Source: Ricordea florida (lineage: Eukaryota; Cnidaria; Anthozoa; Corallimorpharia; Ricordeidae). Taken from it: a stretch of 64,000 nucleotides of DNA. Position numbers and translations under genes: made by a program. Positions 43,231 through 55,260 of the stretch are shown here, one piece after another (positions within the stretch are counted from its first letter, which is position 1; each line of letters begins with the position of its first letter). Under the pieces are notes generated by a model that did not search any database, had not been told where the DNA came from, and saw nothing but the letters and a program-made list of their open reading frames with translations. The DNA is taken from contig OX453284.1 of the NCBI GenBank assembly GCA_949710005.1, positions 2,196,001 to 2,260,000 of the forward strand, read 5' to 3'.

Positions 43231-45024
43231 TTTCCTTTTTTGTTCTTTTTTTTTTAACTGAATCGATTTTCTTTTCTTTTTTTCAAAGATACCCTTGTCT
43301 ATATAGAATGTGAAGCTGTATGCAGGCCTTGGCTGCCTATTTTTTAAATTGGTAAATGGAACACGAGATGGCAGAGCCCTACAGGCCTTTCTTGATTAAA
43401 TTATTTGAATGAGTTCTGAAATCTAAAATTCTCCTCATGTGTCACCGAATGCATTCATGAGTTTGTTCATAGGAGCCTTTGATTAACTCCTTGTACACAT
43501 CTCTTGTTGAACACAACTGAAACTGCAAACTAAAATGGATCGACAAAACAGTTTCAAAAAATTGAGCCGTTTGCGTACTAAGGGTTCACAAAGGCAACCC
43601 AGTGAAGGCTTTTGAAGCCTCTTGTTTGTAGGGAAAAATTCCTGTTTTAACAAATTAATTCATTATTCTTGCCAATGGACTTGATAATATATTGCTAGCG
43701 CATTTTAGTATTCGAACTAGAAATGAGTATGATCCATTAGCTATAATAAATTAAAAAAGCGATCTCATTGTTTACTTATTTAATTTAAAATCATGAATAT
43801 TTAACTTCCACTGTCGAACGCCGAATGGTCATGTTTGGCTAAAGATGTTCTTGAAGCATATCATATTGTTTGGAAAATGTTTCTGCAAGAAACCACAACC
43901 GGATTCGTGCCCGAAGAGGCCTTAATAGAATTCGCGAATTCTACTTAAAACGGTTCTCGATAATAAGTTCAACTCATTTATTACGTCATTACGTCATTGT
44001 TTACTTCGATATTGGCCCCCTGCTGTCAGCGGCTATAAATCACTTTATAACATGAACAACAACCGAATGAAGATGTACAAACCTCCAACTGCATAAGACC
44101 AAAAAAACATTATAAAGCGAATTGTGAACTACCGGTAATATTAGACAAAGAATGTAAATGATTGTAACTGATAAACAAGGGCTAAAACTAACTGAATCGG
44201 ACCGTTGTACTTCAGTGCTTTCATGACGAAGGAATGAGCCGATATATACCACTCACAACACATCTGAGCTCCACTTTTTTTAAAAACGTTCATAAAAGTT
44301 TGAAATAGCTGCTTTTTTTTTTTGCAAAACGTAATTTGTCGGCTAATCACGTTCCTTACTATAATTTCACTGTCAGTTTGACAGGGCATATTTGTAACAA
44401 CTGCAGGGGACTAGGACGGACCGGCCGAGCGGAGTCTACGTTCTGACCAAAGATGATGACTATTCTCTAGTGATTGACAATTACTCTTGACTGAGTCTGT
44501 TTTGATAGTCGTCTTATTAGTGTGCCAATTAAAAGTCCTTTCATGGTACGAGTAAGTTCACAACAGGCTACGCAAACTGGCGCCTCTCACCCAGAGGTTC
44601 TTTGTGCTTGGTCACGCGTTCCTCCGCCAGGATTGTCGAAGGAAGCCCAAGCTACACAAACTGACCCTCTGTACGTTCGGTTGGATTTGGGGGTAGCAGT
44701 GTTCAGCGTCTTTTTGGGGAAATATATGAAAGAAATTAACTTTTCCCCACCAACCGGCTGTAAATAAAAGAACCTTTTTTGCTGACTTTGATGAAGTAAA
44801 ATTGTTGCAACTGGTCCTAAATCAACGCACGGTCTGTGCTCTGGCCTACTATGGAGTTACCATCATTACAGTTTTCCCCATAACAAAATAGTAGAATAGT
44901 CAATACTATAACAAGATAAATATTTGCAGTCACTTGTGCTCCCATTTATCTTAACGTAAAACCATTTGAATTGAAGCATCCCATGCTCCTTTAGCTATTC
45001 TGTATGTAACAATAAGGTACTTAC

Positions 45025-45243
45025 AAGCCTCATGTAGACGATAATTCTCGCGTTGCACGTGAGGATGGTCACACTTTCGTCGTAACATGTCTTCAGTTCA
45101 TATAAGATCTTTGAAACCAAGTGTATTATGCTTAAAACGATTCCGAGGAACATAAAAAACTTAGTTTTGATGCAGTTCGAAAAAAAATTGAATATACTTT
45201 TATAGGTTGTCATGATCTTGTCATGGACAAGACAAATTTGCAT
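45025..45243 (-). CDS. Possible first exon of an unrecognised membrane protein
   Basis: A minus-strand ATG at 45241-45243 opens 73 codons ending exactly at a consensus GTAAGT donor (plus 45019-45024). The peptide has one hydrophobic stretch, KFFMFLGIVLSIIHLVSK, preceded by basic residues and followed by a Cys-containing segment. No family is recognised and no convincing downstream exon was found, although hydrophobic open frames occur at 44040-44390 on the same strand. It may be chance. Confidence 0.2.
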
Positions 45244-45880
45244 AAGAGACTTGACTGTAAGATTTACGGTAACTGTAGTCTTGAGAACTTATGCAAAATT
45301 TCTAAAACGAATCCCCAGTGACTGTCTTTTTCCTGAGAAAACACTGCATTTAACATACAACTTAATAATAACTAAGTTTACAATGATGCATGGAAACAAT
45401 GACAAGGATGAGCACAAGCAGCGCGGGACGTGCAGCGGTTCATGTTATGTTTCGGTGTTTTATCATATAATTGCGCCAGTCACGAGGAATCGCGAACCAA
45501 TGAAATCAAGCAATACTTGGTTTACTTACATTGGCCTACGAAGTTTTCTTATAGCCGTTTCAAGGACTATAACAAGGCGCCTTCTGGAAAGCAACATCAT
45601 GCCACATACACGGCACCCGTCCACGCACGATTCCCTTTGTTTACACATGTGACCAGTGTCAGTTTATGAAACGACAGATCTCACGTGACTCGATAGTTAT
45701 AGCTATGCGATAGCTCTACCGATAAGAAGTAGGCCTGGATATGAAGGGTGCAGTTCATTAGAAAGATATCACTTGGAAATGGAAAATGGTTTGAGAATTT
45801 TTACTTAAAGGAGAAGGATGTGATAAACTCAGAATAGTTAAAGAAACGGCGAGTTTCGTCCTGAGGTAGTGTTCTTAATT

Positions 45881-45965
45881 GAGGGTATTGATGGGTTAAT
45901 GGTCAACCGTCAAGCGGCCTAAAACCTGGCCGTAAGCGGTCAAAAAGCGGATTTTTTCAGTTTAC
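45881..45965 (+). repeat. Degenerate copy of the 31-bp minisatellite element
   Basis: GAGGGTATTGATGGGTTAAT matches the left terminus of the elements at 16869 and 29121, and the following CAACCGTCAAGCGGCCT and CTGGCCGTAAGCGGTC are decayed CCGTTAGCCG units. No right terminus is seen. Confidence 0.55.
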
Positions 45966-47860
45966 CGCCCCCATTGGTACTATTTTATTTTTTCTGCAAA
46001 CAATGGAACTATGACATACTACGTGTAATACGTTTTCACGCTGCAAATAGTCAACAGTTAGGTCAATGCAAAAGGAAGGGGAGGTTGTTGCAAAGAAAGG
46101 AGATTAACTAAGAAAGACAACATAGAGAGCGACAAGGAAAGGAAAGAGTAGTACAGTAGTACCTCAACTGGCAATTCTAGTTACTTCCCACGATGAAAAA
46201 CCATCGACAAAACCGTTTTGTCAGATTTAAAAAAGCCTGAAAGAAAGTAGAAAATCCGAAATTTAATCAAGTCGATATTCTCAAGCTAGCCACTCCTCTT
46301 TGCGTAAGCGGGAACGATTTTTGTCACAAGGAAGAACTATCACACATTTTGATTTCTAATACGAACGAGAAAAGCCGAGATAAATTTGTGTCACACATAT
46401 TGCAGGCTCACCTCTGATTTTTAAATTGTGAAGGCTTAAATTTGCACGGAAAAAATAATCAACACATATCGTGCATTTTGGGATCAGGGCGATGTTTTTA
46501 CTTTCTTTTTCCATAATTGGGGTTTAAGAAAAATTATTTCTAAAAGTAAATTAGAGTAGGTATTAAGACTGAGTCCACGAGAGGACCAGGCAGGCGTGAC
46601 ACAAGCTATCCCTCTAATTTGGATGAAACTTGCTCAGATTGAAGGTCCCACCAAACACACCAACTATGCACCAAATAACCCATGAATACAAAGTGGGTGC
46701 AATTTTTAAATTTTCTCTTGGGAGTTAGACCACCCCCCCCCTCCCCTGTATTTTTGCCCCAAAATCCCCAAAATTTCACAAAAACAAACATCAAAAGTAG
46801 ACATTGCTCCTGGTTACAAAATACAACGAATTTCAATCCCCTTTCACAGAAATAAAGGCCAACCCTATATCTGTTGATAGCAGTAGTTTCAAGTTATTTG
46901 AAATGGAAGGTGCCAATCAAGAGATGTCACCGTCCACCCATGTCCCCCAAAAAATTGTGCAATGATACAAATTAGGCCATTTTCCGATACCAATAACTAA
47001 CAGCTCTATTAATAAATAACAGCTCTATTAATTGGTAAGTAGTTGTATAAATTGAAGCACCCAAAAAGAAAAGCTTTTCTGGCCAAACTCCAGTTTCGTT
47101 TTCAAGTTGATGAAAGTTGAAATCCATCCGTTGTGTTGCTTTTCATTTTCGCAGTCGAACTTCGCTTCTTTTTTCTGATTCTCCTGTTAATCAAACAATG
47201 TCGACAGAACACCATTTAGCACAGTTTTATACCTCCTCATGGCTTCCAGGATTGCCTGATTCCTGTGGTACTGGGGAGAGGGAGTCCAGCAAGTGGTCCG
47301 AGAAACTGGGCAAATCGTCAGCTTTGTTTGACTGCTCAGATTGCTCTCGGCAAAAATCCTCCACTGGTTGGTCTATTGGTATGGTTTCAAAGCGACCAAT
47401 TCTACAACGTTTACAAATTCCTGCAACAGATTTATCACATCATTTTCTCTCTACGATAAATTTCAGCATTTCAGGTTTGACCTATCGTTAGTGAAAAAAT
47501 TAACAATATCTCTTGCCTTTATGCAGTCCCTGCGTTGAAATAACTTCACGGGTTGCGTCCTTACCTGCTCCGACTGGAATAAGTGTTCTCCATTTTTTCA
47601 TAATTCCTTTGCATATTTCCAAGTTCGCTCCACTCTCCGGCTTACCTCTGTGATCTCCATGAAGCGGGTGGGCTCCTTTTCTTCCTGGTCACCAAAATGT
47701 TCCAAGTTCAGCTCGGTGTCTTGAACATATTGTCATTTTATTACCATCTTCGTTAAAATGACCGGTGCGAGAGGGGATCAAATCTTTGTCTGTTAAAACA
47801 CTAGTCTGAGACACTTTCACTGTTCTTAGATGAGCCTTGATATCTTTTTGACATGACGAT

Positions 47861-48103
47861 ATGGGGAAAAATTCGGTGACCCCTGGAAAGCGACGGGAAA
47901 TGTCACACCTGTTTGTTGAGAAAGCTTCAAAAGAGCAAGAAAGTGAAGCCATAGTCCGCTTTGAAACGTTGCACCAGAAAAGGTCTCATCAATACGAAAT
48001 GCAAAACGTAATCTGTGGTGAAATCTATGAAAAGAAATCACGTGTATTGCAAAGTAACTACATCACGCTAGATCATCTTGTGTCTTACATTGCTGATGTA
48101 TAA
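47861..48103 (+). CDS. Small uncharacterised ORF inside the inverted repeats
   Basis: An 80-codon frame from ATG 47861 to a TAA stop encodes a charged, probably helical peptide (for example VEKASKEQESEAIVRFETLH). It recalls the C-terminal coiled parts of transposon-linked SANT/MADF-type proteins, but that is a weak resemblance. Upstream DNA on the same strand is not clearly coding. It is probably a transposon remnant if it is coding at all. Confidence 0.2.
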   Translation: MGKNSVTPGKRREMSHLFVEKASKEQESEAIVRFETLHQKRSHQYEMQNVICGEIYEKKSRVLQSNYITLDHLVSYIADV

Positions 48104-48859
48104 AAACAAGGCAATGTACAATGAAGTATAAAACTGATCTGAAGGTTGCCGGAATTATTAAGTTATTCAATAAACGTTTCCAGTTATCAAAAAATAATTC
48201 AGGGAGGTATTTACTACAAAAGATTTCAACTTAAGCTGAAGTACATTTACCGCTGACAAAGATATCGGGCTGATGTTCCCACGATCAAACAGTTAATTTA
48301 TACCTGAGCAAGATGCAGCTTTAAACGACATGTTTCAATTCAATAATTTGATTTTTTTTGGTGTGAAATTGCAATAGATAAACCAGTTTGTAAGTTTGGG
48401 GGTGGTCGTCAGTTCATATAATAATTTCTGTTAAAGTTTACCGCTGAGGATCGATGTAGTCCAAAGGGCAGAGCGTGGACTACGTGCAAGACTGATGCGA
48501 GTTCTTGTTTATTTTACAAATTATATGAGGTAAAAATGTGGCCCTTGATCATTCAGTCGGCATTCAAATGTAATCTACTAAACACAAGATGTTCATCTTG
48601 GGTGCACTATTCACTTTAAATTAAAATATCTTGATCATTCTTTTTTGTATATGCCGGGTTAATTCGAGTCCAATTTGCCTGCTAGTTACATACATCAATT
48701 CGAGGGATATTTGGATGCATATTTCCTTCAGGTTGATTTAAATGCTGCAAATAATAACTGCAGGAGCTCGAGTCGTGAAACATGGCGGACACGACACAAA
48801 AGAGCTCCTAGGATCTTTTAACCTGGTAGCCACAGTAATGGTTTTTATATCTTAAATGT

Positions 48860-49490
48860 GACAAAATGCCTAACGAAAAAGCTAATAGAAATTACGTGAA
48901 GGAGAAAGGGAGGAAACGAACTCGAGAAGGAGGTTCCCAAACGGACGAAGAAGACTGCAGGTAGCCATGCGGACAATGCAGCGATGCAACAAACTCAAGA
49001 CTCAGCAGCATTGAAGAGAAGCTCAACTTGCTCTTGAGTGTCCTTCCCAAGTTGGAAAATTATAAGTCTAGAATCAATCAACTCGAAGAAGAAAATAAAT
49101 CTCTACAAAGAAGCCTGCAATATGCTCAAGCAGAAATCGAAGATCTAAAAACCAAGGCAAATGACGCAGAGTCTCAGCAACAAAAGATCAACGCCGATCA
49201 AGAGTGAATAAATAAAGAACTCAAAGATTTACAAAGACGGCATATCAAACTGGAATGTCATAGTGCAGAGGCAACTTAACATTCTTTGGAGTGAAAGAGA
49301 GAGAAGGTGAATCTAACAGTGACACCGACCTAACGGGAATTTATGCGCACGAAGCTGAAAATTCCTCCCAACGATGTAAAGGAAATACACTTTGACAGAG
49401 TTCATAGGATTTCCACGCATACACGCGATGGCCGAAACTCCGGATCTCGTCCAATTATAGTCACTGAACACCTGCCGTTCCAAATGACTT
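48860..49490 (+). mobile_element. L1-like ORF1 pseudogene
   Basis: From ATG 48866, with interrupting stops, the translation shows a basic start (MPNEKANRNYVKEKGRKR), then a coiled coil with SIEEKLNLLLSVLPKLE and INQLEEENKSLQRSLQ. After frame shifts it gives FGVKEREGESN and VKEIHFDRVHRI. These are the coiled coil and the RNA-binding-region motifs (GV.E, D.E..HR..) of L1-type ORF1 proteins. It is inactive because of in-frame stops and frameshifts. Confidence 0.75.
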
Positions 49491-50794
49491 GAAACTACTG
49501 CTATCAACAGATATAGGGCTGGCCTTTATTTCTGTGAAAGGGGATTGAAATTCATTGTATTTTGTAACCAGGAGCAATGTCTACTTTTGATGTTTGTTTT
49601 TGTGAGATTTTGGGGATTTTGGGGCAAAAATACAGGGGAGGGGAGGGGGGGGTGGTCTAACTCCCGAGAGAAAATTTATAAATCGCATCCACTTTGTATT
49701 CATGGGTTATTAGGTGGGACCTTCAATCTGACCAAGTTTCATCCAAATTGGAGGGATAGCTTGTTTCACACCTGTCTGGTCCTCTCGTGGACACGGTCTT
49801 AAACTGATGCGGAAAGAATGATTCAAAAAGTAAATCGAATTGTCCTGCGAAAAAAAACCTTTTTTGTACTAGCAAAATTGGATTACGGCATATCTGTCAA
49901 AACTCTTTAATACTTGACGCAAGATGAAAGGTTCGCCGACAAACAGAAGCTACGGGAAATCTGAGCGCTATGAAAAGAAAACATCAAGACAGGTGCAAGG
50001 AGACAATATGAAATACTCACAACTACTTTGTAACTTATGCAAAGCTCAAGATAAGACTTTCATATCCGCCAGTTTTCATTGTCGGTAGACATTCAAAGAG
50101 CACTCAGGTAAGCAAGTGGAAGAAAGTTGACTGATTTAGGCCGAGAATCTCTTCCTGTATCTTCTTGAGTACAGAGTTGTATTGTAAAGAGTGTCAAGTC
50201 ATTTTGAAAAGTGGCGATTTTTTGAATTCATTACAAGCCAGTTATAATAATTAGACGTTCTGTTTCAGGAATTAAGTTCCATCTTGAAATTTTTTTTAGC
50301 AGAATGGGACACGATCAAATATTGTAGCTAAGGCTGATCAGGAGCCCAGCTGATATAGTCATTTCGAGTGAACGTTTCTCTAGTTAACTGCCATGGTAAA
50401 AGTTGGCACTACTATCGCTTTCAATATTTCAATATTCATTAGTTACGAAAACTTAAAAGGATTTAGAGGTACAATTTAGGAATCAGGAATCAACTGAATC
50501 AGTTCGCAACCAGTGTTTTAAACTGAGATTTCTCTCTACAAAAAAATTTCTCGTTTCTTTTTAGTTCCGAGCTGCAAGTCGAAGAAGTACCATGCAATAA
50601 TCACTCTGGTGAAAAACAAAATTAATTACATCAGTTAAACCTTTTAGCTGGTAAAACAATACGAAGTTAGCGACATCCAACAACTGTCCTGCACCTAATC
50701 AGTGAATTGTTTTTATGGTTTTAGCTGGCAAATAGAATCGTTGAATCTTCATCCTTTAACGAGCAAATGTCTTTGAGACAAACTGAAAAAATGT

Positions 50795-50890
50795 AGAGCT
50801 CTCAGCTAGTATAGTATCGACCGGCATTTGCGAAGTCACGAGTTTGAATCCCGTTCCAATCTTTTCTTTTTTCACGTTAATTCGCAACTG
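50795..50890 (+). repeat. tRNA-derived SINE (family 2), copy 3
   Basis: It shares CTCAGCTAGTATAG, GCATTTGCGAAGTCACGAG, the B-box-like GTTTGAATCCCGTTCCA and the CTTTTCTTTTTT tail with the copies at 1818 and 5092. The A box is decayed. Confidence 0.6.
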
Positions 50891-51447
50891 CAAGGATGGT
50901 GCAAATATTACAAAAATCATATTTTCAATCATGGAGAAATGTAATCCTTTAAAATTTCAAATAGCGGAAGACTTCGGTTGATCAAGCGGAAATTAAGAAA
51001 ACGATCAAAACGACTCATCTATATAAACGACTCTGTAGGTATAACTCATGTTAATATTGGAAACAGCTTGCACATCACTCCTCGGTTATAGCTTCACAGT
51101 ACCAATACACTTCGCGAAACGGTCAGGAACCCAATTTACATTCTCGAAGGGAATCTATTGACAAGGACTCTTAATCCGACAAATTTTGACAACTGGTCAG
51201 TTATAATCGTCGCAACTGTGGTCGTCCGGCGTAAGTGAAGCGACATGTTTTAGTTGAGTTTTAGTATAACTTGATGTAAAATTATTCAGTTGAGACAATT
51301 TCCATGCAATTAACATGCGTTGCTATGAGAAGGGGAAGTAAGTTGGAGTCCACTTGTTACCGTAATACCACACGGACAAAAGAAAATATACCGCCATTAC
51401 ACAAATTAATATAAAAGTTTTTACACAGGAAGCATAGATACGACTAA

Positions 51448-51531
51448 GGCCCGTTTCGTCGAACTTTTCATTCGCCGAATCTAGTGCTAATTAGATTCGG
51501 CACATGAAAAGTTCGACGTTTGAAACGAGCC
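51448..51531. mobile_element. 84-bp palindromic MITE related to the 27964 Harbinger element
   Basis: Ends GGCCCGTTTC and GAAACGAGCC enclose GTCGAACTTTTCATTCGCCG and its complement, so nearly the whole element is one hairpin. The arms match the TIR of the Harbinger-like element at 27964-28749 (TCGAACTTT and GCCGAATCTA blocks). Flanks are TAA and TCA, an imperfect 3-bp duplication. Confidence 0.75.
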
Positions 51532-51758
51532 TCAAAGACTTGCGCTTGGACACCGCAGTATTCTGAGAGGCTGTTAAGTCAAACTTTCCTTGTTTCTATC
51601 TATTTAAATTCAGCAGCAGTTTAACCTAGAATGAAAATGAAAGACCAAATTAATATAGAGGTTGGTAGTATCATCGATACGACTAAAGTGCACGGAATAA
51701 CATGAAAGTTGCTTTCTCTAGCTACATGTAATAGGTGATTTTATTGTCCTTTTGCAGC

Positions 51759-54700
51759 ATGCAGCTTGTAACAAGGGCAGTAATCACTTTTTTTGGGATT
51801 ACCATCGCTGTTGCTATACTTGAAGTTCACTGTATATCCCCAGTTGCCATCCAATTGTCGCGAAAGAGACAAGAAGATAATTTACTGGAAAGTAAAGGCT
51901 TGGAAGGTAGGAAATGCAAATGACCTTTGGCAACTACAGGCCACCCGCTTAATGTCTAAAATACAATAGATTTGATCGATGACTCCTACACCAACCAGCC
52001 AATAAGCGAACAAATTGCATTGTACTAATCTTGTAATAGTGCATGTACTGAGCGGAGAGCGTGGAAAATCTCGAGTAGATTTGATCTGCTCGAAAAACAG
52101 CTTGCTGCATACTGAATTTTGTGCAATGATGATTGTTATCATGTGGATGTCATAGCATAGTTAGTGGAGGGAGACCTCCACTAACTATGGTCATAGGGAT
52201 TTAAAGTCCTAACCGATGCAAGCCCTGAATGACCGTTTCCAAAAGAATGCTGAAAAAATGCCTGAAAAAGGTTGAACTCTTCATGGCGTCTTCATTGTAA
52301 ACAACAGGTGAAACACAATATTGATTCGCGTTTTAATTAACATAACTCTTTTGGAAACGTAGGATTGCCAGCGTGCGGACTGAGATTTACACGTTCAGAA
52401 AAAGGTGGCGATGAAAAAAGGCGGGAAAGAGGGGATAAGAAAAGGCGTGGTTTTCACTTTCTCACCAAAAGAATAGTGGGTGGAAGTGTCAGTTCAGACG
52501 GGGCGTGGCCTTGGCAAGTAGCACTGTTCTTAGACGGTTCCCAAGTGTGTGGCGGCTCTCTAATCAGACCCAACTGGATCGTGTCAGCTGGTCATTGCTT
52601 TAGGGGTATGTTTTGCGATCACCTCTATCTTCTCCTATCTTCTCACGATGTCATGAGCACGGCAGAAAAAGTAGGCGTTTCGGCTGCCGTTCATTAACGA
52701 TTTCAGTTGAGAGGGAAAAGTTTACCAAAGGAATTGACTTCGATAATTAAAGCCTGCGTGCAGCCATCTCATTTCCTTTGTCGCAGGCAGAACAAAGAAA
52801 ATAGGAGTCGTCTGCATGAAGGTTAATAATTAAAGTGATGGCACATGTCAAAACTATAGCAGAATTCCGCCTGCAGCAGCCATTTATTCTCCATGGGTGA
52901 TTTGTGAGGAACAAGTAGGTTTTAGCGGACTAGATCAAATTACGTTCTTTAAACTAAGACATGGACGAACGTCCACGATCGCGAGAAGCCATGAAACGTT
53001 GCTAATCCCTCCTTGCACAAATCGTTAAATTAAGGTTTCTGTATACCTTCAGAAGGGCACTTTTCTTAAAATTTTGAATTTTTAGGTTAAAGTAACGATC
53101 GAAATGTGGTCTCTAATGAAAAAAAATTAGTGAAAAAGACTAAATATTGGCAGAAAAATGACATTTACTTTGGCTGGAAGTAAAATTATTCGTTTGATTG
53201 ACATTCTTAGCGCCGTTTTCTCGATAATAGGGCGACAGCGGAAGGGGACAGTTTAAAGAGCTAAAACTCAAAGGGAATTTGTTCGTTTGCCCTCAAATTT
53301 TCACAGTGGGCAGTTTAGTCTATAAACATCAAATACGTGTCTGCGAATTTTCATTTCGAAATATTATTTTTTTTCCGAGAGCGGTTTTTGTTCGATCACT
53401 TCACACTTTTTTAATGCGATTTCAAAAATGTTCTATAACGTTTCACTGTAATTGAGTATGGCAAAACCCAGACACGTTTTTTAGCGCTTTGTGAACGGAA
53501 ACTGAGGAACAAATGAAATTAGCGGAAGACAACATTCCCTTGGACTTGTAGCTTTGAGTAGGTGATTCGGACGCTCACATTTAGACTTCGTGACACACAT
53601 TTAGACACAATTTATTTCGTTTCAGAATTCTTGGTAGAAATTTGTAGTCAGTTTTATAAGTTTTATTTCAACGTGAAGGTATACAGTACCCTTGAGTGGA
53701 AAGAAACTGATACAGCTGAGGTGCGCCAAACGTGCATGGAACTCGCAGCTTCAAGTTCAATTGTATTCCATTTTGACCTAACATCCCTGTTTAATTGAAT
53801 TGCGTGATAATTACCGAAAAAGATCACGATCACGTTCACGAACACACTCACGCTTTCCTTTGCGCCCAACGCCCACTAACGGAGATTCACAATAGAGTTC
53901 ACACATTTCTTTGCACAGATTATCGGTCATCAACAGACCCTAGTCGCTGGATAGTGAAACTTGGTGGAAAACAGACATCATCTGGAGATGGAGGATCTGA
54001 TCAGATTAGGAGAGTGAAGGAAATTTTTCTTCACCCGAATTACTGGGAGAAAACAGAAGATGGCGTTCTTGTTCAACCTCCTCATTTTGATATTGGTAAG
54101 TGCATGAAGTTTTGTAGTTCTAATACACTTTGTTGATCAGATTTAGCTTTCACGCTGGAGCACGTTTTGCCTATATAGCAGGAGAATATGCTGAAACTTG
54201 GTGACCTTCTCTTTGATGGGCCGCACTGTATTGATGCTAACTGTGGCACTGGTTGTTTTATTACACACTGTGTTTTTAACTTACTAATTGTGCGTAAGAC
54301 CAGGCATTCTCTGTAAAGCTATTAAACCGTTCTATATATTGACTGTTTGATTCACAGTCCTATTTTAACAATTTCATCCGTGGATGAAAACATACCTTGT
54401 GTTTCTATGGAAACGACTAATTGATTGGCTTTTAATTACACTGCAAAGAGCGTGTAACATTTTCATCTTGGGGTGAAACCATGGAAGTATTTAACAGTTC
54501 ACTTATTATAGAGCTTTTACTATTTTCTAGGCTAGAATTCTCCCTCATCCTTTTGTTCAATTTTGCACTTCTTCATAGTTCAAAACCCCGGACAATAGTT
54601 GCTACAGCATACGCTCAGTAATCATGCTTACTAAAATTCAAATTTCGCTCATTTTTCTTGCTTCTGTTGTTTTCTGTATAGCTTTACTTCAACTTTCAAA

Positions 54701-55130
54701 CCCTGCTTTATATAGCAGCCGTGTTTACCCAATATGTCTGGCAAACAAAGACACAGTGTTTTCAACCGGTAAAACCTGTTACGTAACAGGTTGGGGAACC
54801 ACGGGCTGGAACAAACCATCATCCAGTGTGCTACAAGAGGCTGCCGTCCCTTTGGTCCCAAGAAACGAGTGCAACAAAAAGAAATCATACAACGACACTG
54901 TACCTAACTCAGCCTTGTGTGCGGGTTTTCAGGATGGAAGAATGGACGCATGTCAGAAGGACAGTGGTGGACCACTGGCCTGTTATCACGACGGACGCTG
55001 GTATCTTGTGGGTGTGGTTTCATGGGGGAAGCATTGCGCGTTACCTAATAAATACGGCGTGTATGCCGATGTACGCGTTTTGGAATCGTGGATAAAAAGC
55101 GTTATTGTGCGCGCGGATGAAGCGATTTAG
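51759..55130 (+). CDS. Trypsin-like serine protease 1 (secreted, complete)
   Basis: Four exons, 51759-51906, 52363-52605, 53919-54095 and 54682-55130, all joined in phase 1, give 338 residues. A signal peptide (about residues 1-25) is followed by a pro-region with a lone Cys (LPACG, C54) and a strongly basic stretch (EKRRERGDKKRRG), then TKR|IVGG with Ile87 as the new N-terminus. The catalytic triad is H127 (SAGHC), D188 (HFDIALLQL) and S284 (KDSGGPL). D278 at the base of the S1 pocket predicts cleavage after Arg or Lys. Oddities: the residue before the catalytic DSGG is Lys282, where nearly all family members have Gly193, and Tyr314 stands at position 225 in NKYGVY. A 15-residue insertion precedes the catalytic Asp, as in protease 2. 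It is secreted and probably digestive, venom-type or extracellular-processing; the sequence does not decide. Confidence 0.93.
52155..52188. repeat. Hairpin in intron 1 of protease 1
   Basis: CATAGTTAGTGGAGG and its exact complement are separated by GAGA, giving a 15-bp perfect stem with a 4-base loop. It could be a small foldback remnant. Confidence 0.8.
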
Positions 55131-55254
55131 TAGTTTCAGTAGAAATATTCTGTTAGCCGAAAATGTTTTAAATGAGTAATACGTTCACTCATTCATTGAT
55201 CACTGACATGAAAAGAATTTCTGTTGGAATAAGAATTTCTATACAAATTTTTCA

Positions 55255-55260
55255 AATAAA
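55255..55260 (+). terminator. Polyadenylation signal of protease 1
   Basis: AATAAA lies 125 nt after the stop codon in AT-rich DNA, a normal position for the mRNA 3' end. Confidence 0.6.

Larger units (their letters stand above)
46561..49802. repeat. Inverted repeat pair of about 330 bp enclosing 2.6 kb
   Basis: The left arm (46561-46911) and the right arm (49470-49802) are reverse complements with scattered differences. Shared blocks include GAAATTTTGGGGATTTTGGG (right-arm strand), CAGGAGCAATGTCTACTTTT and a G-rich run GGGGAGGGG. The right arm overlaps the end of a LINE ORF1-like stretch. Two insertions of the same element in opposite orientation, or an inverted duplication, would explain it. 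Confidence 0.85.
40253..51758. other. Gene-poor region rich in repeats
   Basis: About 11.5 kb separates the carbonic anhydrase from the first protease. Recognisable contents are a minus-strand LINE fragment (40950-41850), a possible inverted-repeat pair with ACTGGGTTGCC ends (42014-43607) enclosing a tRNA-like SINE, and a pair of long inverted repeats (46561-46911 and 49470-49802) around LINE ORF1-like DNA. A family-2 SINE (50795) and a short palindromic MITE (51448) complete the list. A TATA-like CCTATATAAGG stands at about 42089. Small open frames at 44.0-45.7 kb and 47.9 kb are discussed separately; no well-supported cellular gene was found. Confidence 0.5.

Noticed and set aside
45212..45669. 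146-codon plus-strand frame as a gene.
   Set aside because: No domain, an overlapping frame of similar quality, and no splice or poly(A) context supporting it.
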